This document shows, in pieces, positions 37,505 to 46,797 of a stretch of DNA of 64,000 nt. Location: positions 372,001 to 436,000 of the forward strand of contig NZ_CANLQB010000004.1 of assembly GCF_947493125.1 (NCBI RefSeq). Direction: 5' to 3'. The DNA is from an uncultured Roseobacter sp. GTDB taxonomy: Bacteria; Pseudomonadota; Alphaproteobacteria; Rhodobacterales; Rhodobacteraceae. Made by a program: the position numbers and the translations under genes. Numbering within the stretch: the first letter of the stretch is position 1; every line of letters begins with the position of its first letter. Under the pieces are notes generated by a model. That model saw only the letters and a list, made by a program, of their open reading frames with translations. It searched no databases and was not told where the DNA came from.

Positions 37505-38025
37505 CCAGCCTGGAACAAGGTCCGCGTCGTCGGTCAGAAACGCCCGTTGGCGCCGAAATACGTCTGGGCGATCCGAGTACGATCCGAATTGGCCCAAAAC
37601 CATCGCGATCTCGCGCCGTTCAACACGGCAATCGACAGCAAGCCTTGCGGCTGTGATCTTGTGAATGTGGTCAAATGTGATGGCATCGGGCGAGGTCAAA
37701 GAGCGGGCGTCGGTCTTGCAAAGCAAGACACAGAAACCTGTGCGGTTTGAAATATCCAAAGGGACGCGTGCCTCGGTCCACAAGTGGATGGAAGATGACT
37801 TGATGTTCGGCTCGGAGTACTTTTGCCAGGTCGGTTTGATGAGCGACTGCGGATCTCGACCCGCCAGTCTGCACGACTTTTCCGAGATTGCATGACGCCG
37901 ATTGGCTTGGACGCAAGCGCAGACGGCACGCATTCGATGCGTCGGACCAAAGTCACCCAGATCCACGAGAAAACGCGAAACCTGTGCACAGTGCAGCTAC
38001 GCGCCATTCGCGTCCGACGTGTTGA
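37505..38025 (+). pseudogene. Degenerate tyrosine recombinase, second type
   Basis: Plus-strand fragments in shifting frames match a short tyrosine recombinase common in proteobacteria. From 37505 they read VRVVGQKRPLAPKYVWAIRVRSELAQNHRDLA and FNTAIDSK, then after a shift VMASGEVKERASVLQSKTQKPVRFEISKGTRASVHKWMEDDLMFGSEY, then after another ISTRQSARLFRDCMTPIGLDASADGTHSMRRTKVTQIHEKT. The HSMRR box is the catalytic HxxR motif. The final part with the Tyr nucleophile (normally LLGHTKMDSTVRYLG) is lost. This enzyme is unlike the integrase at the left end, so the island was hit by at least two mobile elements. Confidence 0.75.
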
Positions 38026-38197
38026 ACACAAACTGCTGAACAGGACCATCATCCACTGAAAAGCCCAAACCGCTTTGCAGGCGAAGCCTGTGTGGCAGCG
38101 AGATCAGAAGATCGGGGTTTTCCGGCTGCGGTTCCACGAATACAGAGATCAGCCGTTGCTCGGTGATCCGGCGATATCCGAACGCTCTAGTCAGCAA
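37997..38197 (-). pseudogene. Fragment resembling invasion-associated locus B (IalB) protein
   Basis: A minus-strand frame reads RAFGYRRITEQRLISVFVE followed by ENPDLLISLPHRLRLQSGL and GFSVDDG. This resembles the core of IalB-type secreted proteins (pattern LLILLPLGLxLxxGxxxxVDDG). There is no signal peptide and the frame stops at the edge of the recombinase remnant, so it is at best a fragment cut by rearrangement. Resemblance is from memory of the family and is weak. Confidence 0.3.
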
Positions 38198-38303
38198 CAG
38201 CGTGCCAGTAAGCCGTCACGCGCAATCCGCTCATACGAACCTCATGCGCAAGCACCGACCCGGCGGAGGCACTCAATCTAAAGTATGGATTTATAATACT
38301 AAA

Positions 38304-38380
<77 letters not shown>

Positions 38381-38437
38381 TTCTCGGGGCGGTATAGCGG
38401 GAGGGCCGTCGCGCCGCAACGGCAAAAGATCGCCCCC

Positions 38438-39658
38438 TCAGGCGAAGAGGTCGTGCGCCAGCTCCAGCGCTTCGACCAGCACATCCACCTCGGCCTTGGT
38501 GTTGTAAAGACCGAAGGAGGCGCGGCAGCTCGCCGGGATCCCCATATGCTCCATCAGCGGCCCGACGCAGTGCTGACCCGCGCGCACCGCAACGCCCTTC
38601 TTGTCGAGGATCGTCGAAATGTCGTGGGCGTGCCCTGCGCCGTCCATGGTGAAGCTGAAAATCGCGCCCTTGTCGGGCGTCGTGCCCTGCACCTGCAGCC
38701 AGTTGAGGCCATTCAGGCGCTCCACCGTATAGTCGCGCAGACCATCCTCATGGGCTGCAATGTTCTGCATGCCGAGCCCCATCATATACTCCAGCGCCAC
38801 GCCAAGACCGATGGTCTGGACAATGCCGGGCGTGCCCGCCTCGAACTTCATCGGGGGGTCGTTGTAGATCACGCCGTCCTTGCTGACCTCCTTGATCATG
38901 TCGCCCCCACCGATGAAGGGCTGCATCTCGGCCATGCGCTCCGCCTTGCAGTAGATCGCGCCCGACCCCGAGGGGCCATAGAGCTTGTGGCCGGTGATGG
39001 CGTAGAAGTCGGGGTCGATGTCCTGCAGATCCACCGGCTGGTGCACGGCGGCCTGGCTGCCGTCGATCAGCACGGGCACGCCGCGGGCATGGGCCTCGGC
39101 GCAGATCGTCTTCACATCGACGCGGGTGCCCAGCACATTGGACAGGTGCGTCACCGCGATGAGCTTCGTCTTGGGTGTAATGGCGTCAATGACCGCCTGG
39201 GGATCAAGGTATCCGGTGCTGTCCACATCGACCCATTTCAACACCACACCCTGCCGTTCGCGCAGGAAATGCCAGGGCACGATATTGGCGTGATGCTCCA
39301 TCACGCTGAGGATGATCTCATCGCCGGCCTGCATCCGCGGCATCGCCCAGCCATAGGCCACCATATTGATGCCCTCGGTGGTGCCGGAATTGAGCACGAT
39401 GTCATCCTCGGACCCCGCGTTGAGGAACCGGGCGATCACCCCGCGCACGCTTTCGTACTTCTCAGTGGCAACATTAGAAAGATAATGCAAGCCTCTGTGA
39501 ACATTCGCATATTCATGTGCATAGGCATTGGTGATCGCGTCAATCACCACCTGAGGTTTCTGCGCCGAGGCACCATTGTCCAGATAGACCAGCGGCTTGC
39601 CGTTCACCTCGCGGCTGAGGATCGGGAAATCGCCCCGGATTGCCTCCACATCATACAT
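38438..39658 (-). CDS. sufS: Cysteine desulfurase SufS
   Basis: A 406-residue PLP enzyme of the SufS/CsdA (class II) type that mobilises sulfur from cysteine as persulfide for Fe-S cluster building. The PLP lysine is in FYAITGHKLYGPSGSGAIY and the catalytic cysteine in RAGQHCVGPLMEHMG. YLDNGASAQKP is the usual N-terminal motif. It overlaps the upstream YIP1-like gene by eight bases and is the last gene of the suf operon; the tRNA-Arg gene follows. Confidence 0.95.
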   Translation of the reverse strand: MYDVEAIRGDFPILSREVNGKPLVYLDNGASAQKPQVVIDAITNAYAHEYANVHRGLHYLSNVATEKYESVRGVIARFLNAGSEDDIVLNSGTTEGINMVAYGWAMPRMQAGDEIILSVMEHHANIVPWHFLRERQGVVLKWVDVDSTGYLDPQAVIDAITPKTKLIAVTHLSNVLGTRVDVKTICAEAHARGVPVLIDGSQAAVHQPVDLQDIDPDFYAITGHKLYGPSGSGAIYCKAERMAEMQPFIGGGDMIKEVSKDGVIYNDPPMKFEAGTPGIVQTIGLGVALEYMMGLGMQNIAAHEDGLRDYTVERLNGLNWLQVQGTTPDKGAIFSFTMDGAGHAHDISTILDKKGVAVRAGQHCVGPLMEHMGIPASCRASFGLYNTKAEVDVLVEALELAHDLFA

Positions 39659-40247
39659 TTGACGGTACCCCCATGGCGCCGACGCCGATCATCGACAGGA
39701 TAAAGGACAGGCCCAGTGACATGGCCACCGCGCCCGCGATCAGCACGAAGAACGCGCGCATCAGCGAGTTCAACTGCAACCCGACGCTGATGAAATTCAG
39801 AAAAACCCAGAGCGTGGCCGCCGCCACAAAGAGCACCAGGAAGCTGGCCAGCACCGGAAGCAGCAACACGCTCAGGATGATCGCCACCTGCGCCACGACC
39901 CGAAGCGTCTGCATCCAGACCAGCAGCGCCAGCAGATCGCTCATGTCCTCCGAGCCGCCAAACGCGCGCCCGGCCCAGAACAGCGCATGCACGGTGATGA
40001 TGAACCCGCCCGCAATGATCATGAAGAGCGTGAAGGGGTTCGAGACCATGCCGGTCAAGGGAGCCGGCACCGGGATCACCATATTCGACAGTGTCGACAT
40101 GAAGGTGCTGAGGATCGCGATCAGGGCGGCGGCCATCCAGAGCACGCTGCGCGGGATCTGCCAGCTCATGATCTCGGCGGCGGCCCCTTTCGGATTGCGC
40201 AGCGTCTCGAGCGCGAGCTGTGTCCAGTTGACGGTTGCAGGTATCAT
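39651..40247 (-). CDS. YIP1-family membrane protein
   Basis: A 198-residue membrane protein with about five hydrophobic segments (SVLWMAAALIAILSTFM, FTLFMIIAGGFIITVHALFW, VVAQVAIILSVLLLPVLASFLVLFVAAATLWVFL, AFFVLIAGAVAMSLGLSFIL). It fits the bacterial YIP1 family. The ATG at 40247 overlaps the upstream stop by four bases, and its stop overlaps sufS by eight. This membrane gene and the one before it are often seen inside alphaproteobacterial suf operons, but no function is known. Confidence 0.8.
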   Translation of the reverse strand: MIPATVNWTQLALETLRNPKGAAAEIMSWQIPRSVLWMAAALIAILSTFMSTLSNMVIPVPAPLTGMVSNPFTLFMIIAGGFIITVHALFWAGRAFGGSEDMSDLLALLVWMQTLRVVAQVAIILSVLLLPVLASFLVLFVAAATLWVFLNFISVGLQLNSLMRAFFVLIAGAVAMSLGLSFILSMIGVGAMGVPSNV

Positions 40248-40729
40248 TGAGGCGCCTTTTCCGCTGCGATCAGACCGCTGATCCAGAACCAGCCGAACAC
40301 CACAAACCATAGGAGCCCGACGACTTGCAACTCCAGCCCCGGGCCGATGAACCCCGCGATCAGCCCCCAGAGCAGCATCAGCGGCGAAGAGGCAAGCAGC
40401 GCCCAGAAGAGCGCCAGCCGCGCGCCATAGTGGCTGCCCTTGCCGCGGAAAATCTTGGCGATGAGGTGGCTCACCGCCGCCAGGCAATAAAGCGCCAGCG
40501 GTGCGATGAAAATCCACGCCATCAGCGAGGCGCCCAGCAACATGTTCAGCTCCTCCCCGGTCAGATGCGCCTCGCGCGCCAGCCGCGGCAATTGTGCGAT
40601 GAAGACGATCATGCAGCCTGCCATCAGATAGGCAAGGGCGCGGTCCTCGCGCTGCCCAAGAGCCAGCAACCCGCGCAATGTTTTGCCCGGGTTGCGATAA
40701 GTTGCCGTGATATTGCGTGTGACCGCCAT
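40244..40729 (-). CDS. YIP1-like small membrane protein in suf operon
   Basis: A 161-residue protein with three to four hydrophobic segments (ALAYLMAGCMIVFIAQL, MLLGASLMAWIFIAPLALYCLAAVSHLIA, LFWALLASSPLMLLWGLIAGF, VVGLLWFVVFGWFWISGLI). It resembles the YIP1-family neighbour that it overlaps, and the two may form a hetero-oligomer. It begins at the base where sufD ends. A link to Fe-S assembly rests on position only. Confidence 0.72.
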   Translation of the reverse strand: MAVTRNITATYRNPGKTLRGLLALGQREDRALAYLMAGCMIVFIAQLPRLAREAHLTGEELNMLLGASLMAWIFIAPLALYCLAAVSHLIAKIFRGKGSHYGARLALFWALLASSPLMLLWGLIAGFIGPGLELQVVGLLWFVVFGWFWISGLIAAEKAPQ

Positions 40730-42009
40730 CAGCTGCGATGCCGCTCCAGCCAGGCGGCGAGGCGCCCGTTGATCTCTTCGCGCAGGTCTTCGTCCTCGAT
40801 TTCCTCCACCGCTTCGGCCAGGAAGGCGAGCGTCAGAAGGTCGGTCGCGGGCGCTTCCGGAACCCCGCGCGAGCGCAGATAGAACAGCGCCTCCTCGTCG
40901 ATGGCCCCCGATGTGCTCCCGTGCGAACAGGCGACATCATCGGCGTAGATCTCCAGCTCTGGCTTGGCGAGGAACTGGCTGTCCTCGTCCAGCAGAAGCG
41001 ACTGGCTGATCTGGTAGCCATCGGTCTTCTGCGCGTCCTTCTTCACCAGGATCTTGCCCTGGAAGACGCCCGTGGCCCCGTTGCGCAGCACCTTCTTGAA
41101 GACCTGCCGGCTCTCGCAGCCCACCGCATCATGGGTGATGAAAACCGTGTCATCATGGTGGAAATCGCCGTCACCCACGCAGGCGCCCGCCACATGGGCC
41201 ACCGCGTCATCCCCGGTCAGCTCGATCACGCATTCATTGCGCGTGAGCACGCCATTGGCGGTCAGGGTGAAGGATTTGAACACCGACTCGGTGCCAAGCC
41301 GCGCAAAGATATGCGTGGCCGCACGCCGCTCATGGTCCCGCCCCTGGGCGCGCACATGGTGGAAGGTGGCGCCGTCGGCGACGTCCACTTCCATGCATTT
41401 GTTGAAGCGCGCGGCGGCCGGGCCATTCTCCAGCACGGTGATCTCCGCGCCCGGGTCGAGCTTGATCACGTGGTGCAGGATTGCATCCGAGGTCTCGGAG
41501 CGGTGGTGGTAGGTCAGGTTGATCGGCTTCGAGGGCTTGCCGGTCACATGGATCAGCACACCATCGCTGGCAAAGGCGGTGTTGAGCGCGGCCAGCGGGC
41601 GCTGCACCGGGTCCTGCCCCTTTGCCTCGAGCGTCCCGTAGAGATCGCGCGCCCAGTGGATGTCGGAGCTGGCGTCGGCCAGCCGCTCGATGCGCACGCC
41701 TTCGAGGCTCAGATCATCCGAGGCCTCGGTGTCGAAGACACCATCGACGAAAACGATGTTCAGACGGTCCATTTCACCAAAGATCGGCGCTTCGTCATTG
41801 TCGAAGAGCGCGGCGGGCACAGCACCGGGCTGGGTCAGCGTGTCGGGCCGGGTGTATTTCCAATACTCATCGCGCCGTTCGGGCAGGCCCATCTGGCGCA
41901 CGCGGGCCAGCGCATCGCTGCGCGCCGCCTCGGGCCAGCCGCCTGTCGGCAGGCTCAGCTCCGCCAGCCGGGCATCGGTGGTCGACAGTTTTTCCGCAGC
42001 ATCCGCCAT
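40729..42009 (-). CDS. sufD: Fe-S cluster assembly protein SufD
   Basis: A 426-residue SufB/SufD-family scaffold subunit. The beta-helix core shows INLTYHHRSETSDAILHHVIKLDPGAEITVLENG, THIFARLGTESVFKSFTLTANGVLTRNECVIELTGDDAVAHVAG, TQSRQVFKKVLRNGATGVFQGKILVKKDAQKTDGYQ-like stretches and the end CSHGSTSGAIDEEALFYLRSRGVPEAPATDLLTLAFL. The start at 42009 overlaps the sufC stop by one base. SufD joins SufB and SufC in the SufBC2D scaffold. Confidence 0.94.
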   Translation of the reverse strand: MADAAEKLSTTDARLAELSLPTGGWPEAARSDALARVRQMGLPERRDEYWKYTRPDTLTQPGAVPAALFDNDEAPIFGEMDRLNIVFVDGVFDTEASDDLSLEGVRIERLADASSDIHWARDLYGTLEAKGQDPVQRPLAALNTAFASDGVLIHVTGKPSKPINLTYHHRSETSDAILHHVIKLDPGAEITVLENGPAAARFNKCMEVDVADGATFHHVRAQGRDHERRAATHIFARLGTESVFKSFTLTANGVLTRNECVIELTGDDAVAHVAGACVGDGDFHHDDTVFITHDAVGCESRQVFKKVLRNGATGVFQGKILVKKDAQKTDGYQISQSLLLDEDSQFLAKPELEIYADDVACSHGSTSGAIDEEALFYLRSRGVPEAPATDLLTLAFLAEAVEEIEDEDLREEINGRLAAWLERHRS

Positions 42010-42764
42010 CACGCCACCTCTGCCAGGATACCGCCGTAGCCGTTGTTCTCGACTTCCAGCGCTAGCTCCGGTCCGCCGGATTTCACGATCTTGCCGTCCG
42101 CCATGATGTGCACCACATCGGGTTTGATGTGGTCCAGCAAGCGCTGGTAGTGGGTGATCACGAGGAACCCGCGCCCTTCGTTGCGCAGCGCGTTCACCCC
42201 TTCCGAGACCAGCTTCATCGCGTCCACATCGAGGCCGGAATCCGTCTCGTCCAGAATGCACATCTTCGGCTCCAGCATCGCCATCTGCAGGATTTCATTG
42301 CGCTTTTTCTCACCGCCGGAGAAGCCGACGTTGACCGGGCGTTTGAGCATATCGGCGTCGATGGACAGCTCCTTGGCGCGGGCGCGGATCAGCTTGAGGA
42401 ATTCTGCTGCCGAGACTTCTTCTTCGCCGCGCGCCTTGCGCTGTGCGTTCACGGCAGTGCGCAGGAAGGTCATGTTGCCCACACCGGGGATTTCGACGGG
42501 GTATTGGAACGCAAGAAACAGGCCTGCGGCGGCGCGCTCTTCGGGCTCCATTTCGAGGATGTCTTCGCCTTCCAGCACGGCCTCGCCATCGGTCACCTCA
42601 TAGCCATCCTTGCCCGAGAGCACATAGGAGAGCGTCGATTTGCCAGAGCCGTTCGGGCCCATGATCGCGTGCACCTTGCCCGCCTCGATCTCCAGATCGA
42701 CGCCCTTGAGGATCTGCTTGTCCTCCTCTTCCAGTTTCACGTGCAGGTTCTTGATACTCAGCAT
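42009..42764 (-). CDS. sufC: Fe-S cluster assembly ATPase SufC
   Basis: A 251-residue ABC-type ATPase. Walker A GPNGSGKST, signature GFSGGEKKRNEI, Walker B MCILDETDSGLDVDAM and the switch His in VITHYQRLLDHI are all intact. ATP use by the SufC dimer opens the SufBD scaffold. It is 70 bases downstream of the YbjQ-like gene in the same orientation. Confidence 0.96.
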   Translation of the reverse strand: MLSIKNLHVKLEEEDKQILKGVDLEIEAGKVHAIMGPNGSGKSTLSYVLSGKDGYEVTDGEAVLEGEDILEMEPEERAAAGLFLAFQYPVEIPGVGNMTFLRTAVNAQRKARGEEEVSAAEFLKLIRARAKELSIDADMLKRPVNVGFSGGEKKRNEILQMAMLEPKMCILDETDSGLDVDAMKLVSEGVNALRNEGRGFLVITHYQRLLDHIKPDVVHIMADGKIVKSGGPELALEVENNGYGGILAEVA

Positions 42765-42834
42765 ATCTATGTCCTCTTTGTCGGCTCCGCGCGGCGCGGA
42801 AAGTGTTCTTTGTCAGTGTGTTGTGTTCGGGTCT

Positions 42835-43155
42835 TCAGGTGATCTCCACGGCGGTGCCGGAGGCGGAGACCATCAGCATGGAATCCCCGATCACCTCATA
42901 GTCGAGGTCGATCCCCACGACCGCATTGGCGCCCATGGCCGCGGCGCGGTCTTCGATTTCCGCCATCGCCTCGTCGCGGGCGTCCTTCAGCTTGCTCTCA
43001 TAAGCACCCGAGCGCCCGCCGATCACATCCGTGACGGAGGCAAAGAAGTCCCGCACGATGTTGGCGCCCATAATGGCCTCGCCCACGACGATGCCCTTGT
43101 AGGCAGTGATACTGTGCCCTTCGACGCTGTTTGTGGTGGTCAGGATCATTCCCAT
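42835..43155 (-). CDS. YbjQ-family (UPF0145) protein
   Basis: A 106-residue soluble protein with the family pattern [51 protein letters not shown] and [28 protein letters not shown]. YbjQ proteins form ring-like pentamers and have no proven role. It overlaps the upstream small membrane gene by about ten bases. It lies between sufB and sufC, which may link it to the operon by expression only. Confidence 0.88.
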   Translation of the reverse strand: MGMILTTTNSVEGHSITAYKGIVVGEAIMGANIVRDFFASVTDVIGGRSGAYESKLKDARDEAMAEIEDRAAAMGANAVVGIDLDYEVIGDSMLMVSASGTAVEIT

Positions 43156-43457
43156 GCCCCCGTCAGAAAACCAATCGTCATGAACGAGTAAAACCAGCCC
43201 AAGCAGAACAGACCGAAGGGCGAGAAGATCCGGTAAAAGAATGCGTTAACCGCACCATGGCCGGAACCGCGCAGTATTCGTTCTCGCTCGAACCCAGAGA
43301 ACAAGACTAGAAGGAGGGAGACGGTCAACCAACCATGCACTGGGAAGTACGTCAGGAAGGGTAAGAACATCCAACCTTCTCCGAAACCACTCAGCATTGG
43401 AGCCGAGAGCGTGATGCCAACCGCCAAACCAAACAGGGCGGCTTTAAGACCACCCAT
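43146..43457 (-). CDS. Small membrane protein between sufB and ybjQ-like gene
   Basis: An unrecognised protein of 103 residues with three hydrophobic segments ([69 protein letters not shown]). The ATG at 43457 is used here; a TTG at 43499, four bases after AGGGG and overlapping the sufB stop, would add 14 residues and is a real alternative. The coding sequence is less GC-rich than its neighbours, which may mean a later insertion into the suf operon. Confidence 0.6.
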   Translation of the reverse strand: MGGLKAALFGLAVGITLSAPMLSGFGEGWMFLPFLTYFPVHGWLTVSLLLVLFSGFERERILRGSGHGAVNAFFYRIFSPFGLFCLGWFYSFMTIGFLTGAWE

Positions 43458-43491
43458 GTCGAGGAAGACTTGCTCCCACGCCAACAAGCGA

Positions 43492-45030
43492 TCAACCAAC
43501 CGACCCCTCCAGCGAAATCGCAACCAGCTGCTGCGCTTCCATGGCGAACTCCATCGGCAGCGCTTGCAGCACGTCCTTACAGAACCCGTTGACCACCAGC
43601 GCCACGGCCTCCTCCTCGTCCATGCCGCGCGAGCGGCAGTAGAAGAGTTGGTCGTCATCCACCTTGGAGGTGGTCGCCTCATGCTCGACGCGGGAGGAAT
43701 TGTTCTTCACCTCGATATACGGCACCGTATGGGCGCCGCAGTCCCCGCCGATCAGCAGGCTGTCACACTGCGTATAGTTCCGCGAATCCTTCGCCTTCGG
43801 GTGCATCGACACCAGCCCGCGATAGGTGTTCTGCGCCTTGCCCGCCGAGATGCCCTTAGACACGATCCGCGACTTCGTGCGCTTGCCCAGATGCACCATC
43901 TTGGTGCCGGTATCGGCCTGCTGCATGTTGTTGGCGATGGCAATCGAATAGAATTCGCCCTGCGTGTCGTCCCCGCGCAGAATGCAGGAAGGGTATTTCC
44001 AGGTCACAGCCGAGCCCGTCTCGACTTGCGTCCACATCACCTTGGCGCGATCCCCCCGGCAATCGGCCCGCTTGGTCACGAAGTTGTAAATGCCACCCTT
44101 GCCGTTCTCATCGCCCGGATACCAGTTCTGCACGGTGGAGTATTTCACCTCCGCGTCTTCCTCCACGATGATCTCGACCACGGCGGCGTGCAGCTGTGCA
44201 ATGTCGCGCTGCGGCGCGGTGCAGCCTTCGAGATAGCTGACGTAAGAGCCCTTGTCAGCGATGATCAACGTGCGTTCAAACTGGCCGGTGTTCTCCGCGT
44301 TGATGCGGAAATAGGTGCTGAGCTCCATCGGGCAGCGCACGCCCGGCGGCACATAAACAAACGAGCCATCAGAGAAAACGGCGGAGTTCAGCGTCGCATA
44401 GTAGTTGTCCGACACCGGCACGACCGTGCCGAGGTATTTCTTCACCAGCTCCGGATGCTCCTTGATCGCTTCGGAGATGGAGCAGAAGATCACGCCCGCC
44501 TTTTTCAGCTCTTCCTGAAACGTCGTGCCGACAGAGACAGAGTCAAACACCGCATCCACAGCCACCTTGCGCGGTGCATCCCCCAGCTCCTCAGCGCCCT
44601 CGACACCCGCGAGGATCATCTGTTCCTTCAACGGAATGCCAAGCTTCTTGTAGGTCTCCAGCAGTTTTGGGTCGACCTCATCCAGCGACTTGGGCTTCAC
44701 CTCCATCGACTTCGGCCGCGCGTAATAATACTGGTCCTGAAAGTCGATCTCCGGGTAATCGACCATCGCCCACTTCGGCTCTGTCTTCTGCAGCCAGCGA
44801 TCATAGGCCGCAAGCCGCCACTCGGTCATCCACTCCGGCTCTTCGTTCTTCTCGGAAATCAAGCGCACGATATCGGGGGAGAGGCCCTTCGGCGCATACT
44901 CCATCTCGATATCCGTCGACCAGCCGTATTTGTACTTGCCGCCAACCTCGCGCACCGCGTCCACGGTCTCTTGGTCCACGCCCTCTTTGACGCGGACATC
45001 CTCAGCGGTCGACTGATCAAAAGCTGCCAT
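43492..45030 (-). CDS. sufB: Fe-S cluster assembly protein SufB
   Basis: A 512-residue SufB scaffold subunit. Recognised stretches are [125 protein letters not shown] and [20 protein letters not shown]. The start at 45030 has GGAGGGAAAG directly before it; a TTG four codons upstream is a poorer choice. It follows the NifS/IscS-type gene by 15 bases. Confidence 0.95.
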   Translation of the reverse strand: MAAFDQSTAEDVRVKEGVDQETVDAVREVGGKYKYGWSTDIEMEYAPKGLSPDIVRLISEKNEEPEWMTEWRLAAYDRWLQKTEPKWAMVDYPEIDFQDQYYYARPKSMEVKPKSLDEVDPKLLETYKKLGIPLKEQMILAGVEGAEELGDAPRKVAVDAVFDSVSVGTTFQEELKKAGVIFCSISEAIKEHPELVKKYLGTVVPVSDNYYATLNSAVFSDGSFVYVPPGVRCPMELSTYFRINAENTGQFERTLIIADKGSYVSYLEGCTAPQRDIAQLHAAVVEIIVEEDAEVKYSTVQNWYPGDENGKGGIYNFVTKRADCRGDRAKVMWTQVETGSAVTWKYPSCILRGDDTQGEFYSIAIANNMQQADTGTKMVHLGKRTKSRIVSKGISAGKAQNTYRGLVSMHPKAKDSRNYTQCDSLLIGGDCGAHTVPYIEVKNNSSRVEHEATTSKVDDDQLFYCRSRGMDEEEAVALVVNGFCKDVLQALPMEFAMEAQQLVAISLEGSVG

Positions 45031-45045
45031 CTTTCCCTCCAAAAC

Positions 45046-46185
45046 TCACGCCGCGCGGGCGCGAAATTTACGTTCCTGTGCAAGCCAGGCGTCGGCGAAC
45101 CGCAGCACGTCCTGCTCTGTTGTCTCCAACCCCAGCGACACCCGGATGGCGCTGCTGGCAGTCTCGTCATCGTATCCCAAGGCACGGAGCACCGTGCTGG
45201 CGCGCACCTTGCCACTGGAGCAGGCCGAGCCTGCGCTGACGGCAAATCCCGCGAGATCCATCTGCATCACTTGCGTCTCGCCCTTCCAGCCGGGCGTGGC
45301 AAAGCAGGAGGTGTTCGGCAGGCGGTTCGCACCTTTCCCGACAAAAATAGTCTCCTTGGCTTCCCCTGCAAGAGTGTTTTCTAGAATCTTTCTAAGTTTT
45401 TCGACCCCATCCCAGCGGCCCTCCGCTACATCTCGTGTTGCAGCCTCTGCGGCGGCCCCAAATCCGGCAATGCCAATGACGTTCTCGGTGCCCGAGCGGC
45501 GCCCCATCTCCTGCCCGCCACCGCGAATGCGGGCCGTCACGTCGAGCCCATGTTTCACGATCAGCGCGCCGACGCCCTTGGGTCCGCCCAGCTTGTGCGC
45601 CGAGGCCATCACCAGGTCCGCACCCGACCGCGCGAAGGAAAACGGCACCTTGCCAAGCGCCTGCACCGCGTCGACCAACACCAGCACATCGCGCTTCAGC
45701 GCCCGGAGCGCCTGCGCATGGGGCATGGTATCCTGCAACACGCCCGTTTCGCTGTTGGCGGCCTGCAGGGCGACCACATCATCCCAGATTTTGTTTTCAA
45801 AGCCCGCGCCCTGCGCCGTCCCGGTCAGCACACCGTCCGCGTCCACGTCCAGCAGATGCGTCAGGTCCACGCCATCGCGCTGCACCCAGGACAAAACCGC
45901 GTCATGCTCAATGCCCGCGCTCGAGACGGTCGCAGATTCCGGAATGGCGAGGCCCGCCGCCTCCGTCGCACCGGAGGTGAAGACCACCTCACCCGGGCTG
46001 CACCCGACCAGCTCCGCCACCTGCATGCGTGCACGCTCCACCAGCGCCTTCGCCGCGCGGCCCTCACCGTGCACGGAGGATGGGTTGCCGACCACATCCA
46101 TCGCCGCGATCATCGCGTCGCGTGCCTCGGGCCGCAGCGGCGCCGTCGCATTATGGTCAAGATAAACGCGGCCCATGCCCTTCAT
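45046..46185 (-). CDS. Cysteine desulfurase, NifS/IscS (class I) type
   Basis: A 379-residue PLP enzyme distinct from SufS. It begins VYLDHNATAPLRPEARDAM, has the PLP lysine in VMASAHKLGGPKGVGALIVKHG, and the catalytic Cys in FAVSAGSACSSGKVRAS, the mobile-loop form typical of class I enzymes. It produces protein-bound sulfane sulfur. It lies between iscR and sufB, so the operon encodes two desulfurases of different classes. Confidence 0.93.
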   Translation of the reverse strand: MKGMGRVYLDHNATAPLRPEARDAMIAAMDVVGNPSSVHGEGRAAKALVERARMQVAELVGCSPGEVVFTSGATEAAGLAIPESATVSSAGIEHDAVLSWVQRDGVDLTHLLDVDADGVLTGTAQGAGFENKIWDDVVALQAANSETGVLQDTMPHAQALRALKRDVLVLVDAVQALGKVPFSFARSGADLVMASAHKLGGPKGVGALIVKHGLDVTARIRGGGQEMGRRSGTENVIGIAGFGAAAEAATRDVAEGRWDGVEKLRKILENTLAGEAKETIFVGKGANRLPNTSCFATPGWKGETQVMQMDLAGFAVSAGSACSSGKVRASTVLRALGYDDETASSAIRVSLGLETTEQDVLRFADAWLAQERKFRARAA

Positions 46186-46236
46186 CCTTCCAAAAATACT
46201 CCGGGGGAGGCGCGCAGCGCCGGGGGCAGCGCCCCC

Positions 46237-46695
46237 TCATTCGTCCACAACCGCAAAGAGGCTCGGCACCGCCGGGCACGGTGCCAGCTCATTGCCCACA
46301 ATGTCCGACAACCGCGTCTGGTGCAGGAACACATAGACATGGGCCGACAGCCCTTCCCAGAGCCGGTTGGTGAGCGATTGCGCGCGGCTGCCCGAGGCGC
46401 CGCCCGAGGCCCCTGCCCCCTTGTGCATCGCATCCACCGTCTCATCGACCGCCGCCAGCACATCCGCGACCCGAATGTCCGAGGCTGGGCGGGCCAGGCG
46501 ATAGCCGCCCCCGGGTCCGCGCACCGACGTCACCAGTTCCGCCCGCCGCAACTTGACAAAGAGCTGCTCCAGATAGGGCAGGGAAATCGCCTGCCGCTCG
46601 GCGATCTCGCTCAAGGTGATCAGACTGCCTTCGGGCTGCAGCGCGATGTCGGCCAGTGCCACCATCGCATAGCGCCCCTTGGTCGACAATTTCAT
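46237..46695 (-). CDS. iscR: IscR-type Rrf2-family regulator without the usual cluster cysteines
   Basis: A 152-residue Rrf2 regulator: MKLSTKGRYAMVALADIALQ, LTLSEIAERQAISLPYLEQLFVKLRRAELVTSVRGPGGGYRLAR is the winged helix with its wing. Classical IscR has three Cys at about residues 92, 98 and 104; here that loop is MHKGAGASGGASGSRAQS and has none. The only cysteine is Cys140 (ELAPCPAV). IscR proteins of Rhodobacter and relatives are known to lack the three Cys. It heads the suf operon and probably controls it in response to iron or cluster status. Confidence 0.92.
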   Translation of the reverse strand: MKLSTKGRYAMVALADIALQPEGSLITLSEIAERQAISLPYLEQLFVKLRRAELVTSVRGPGGGYRLARPASDIRVADVLAAVDETVDAMHKGAGASGGASGSRAQSLTNRLWEGLSAHVYVFLHQTRLSDIVGNELAPCPAVPSLFAVVDE

Positions 46696-46797
46696 GCCCG
46701 AGATCCTCCCGCAGCAGGCCAGACCCGCAATGATTGACGTCGGCCCATTAAAAGCCTAAGTCCAGTTTTCGCACTCCGACACGCGCAGTGCGCACGA

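Noticed and set aside
37481-37966. 161-codon minus-strand frame near the right island end
   Set aside because: It is the reverse reading of the recombinase remnant, which has recognisable motifs on the plus strand.
43411-45384. 657-codon plus-strand frame opposite sufB
   Set aside because: His/Arg/Leu-rich antisense of the well-conserved sufB gene.
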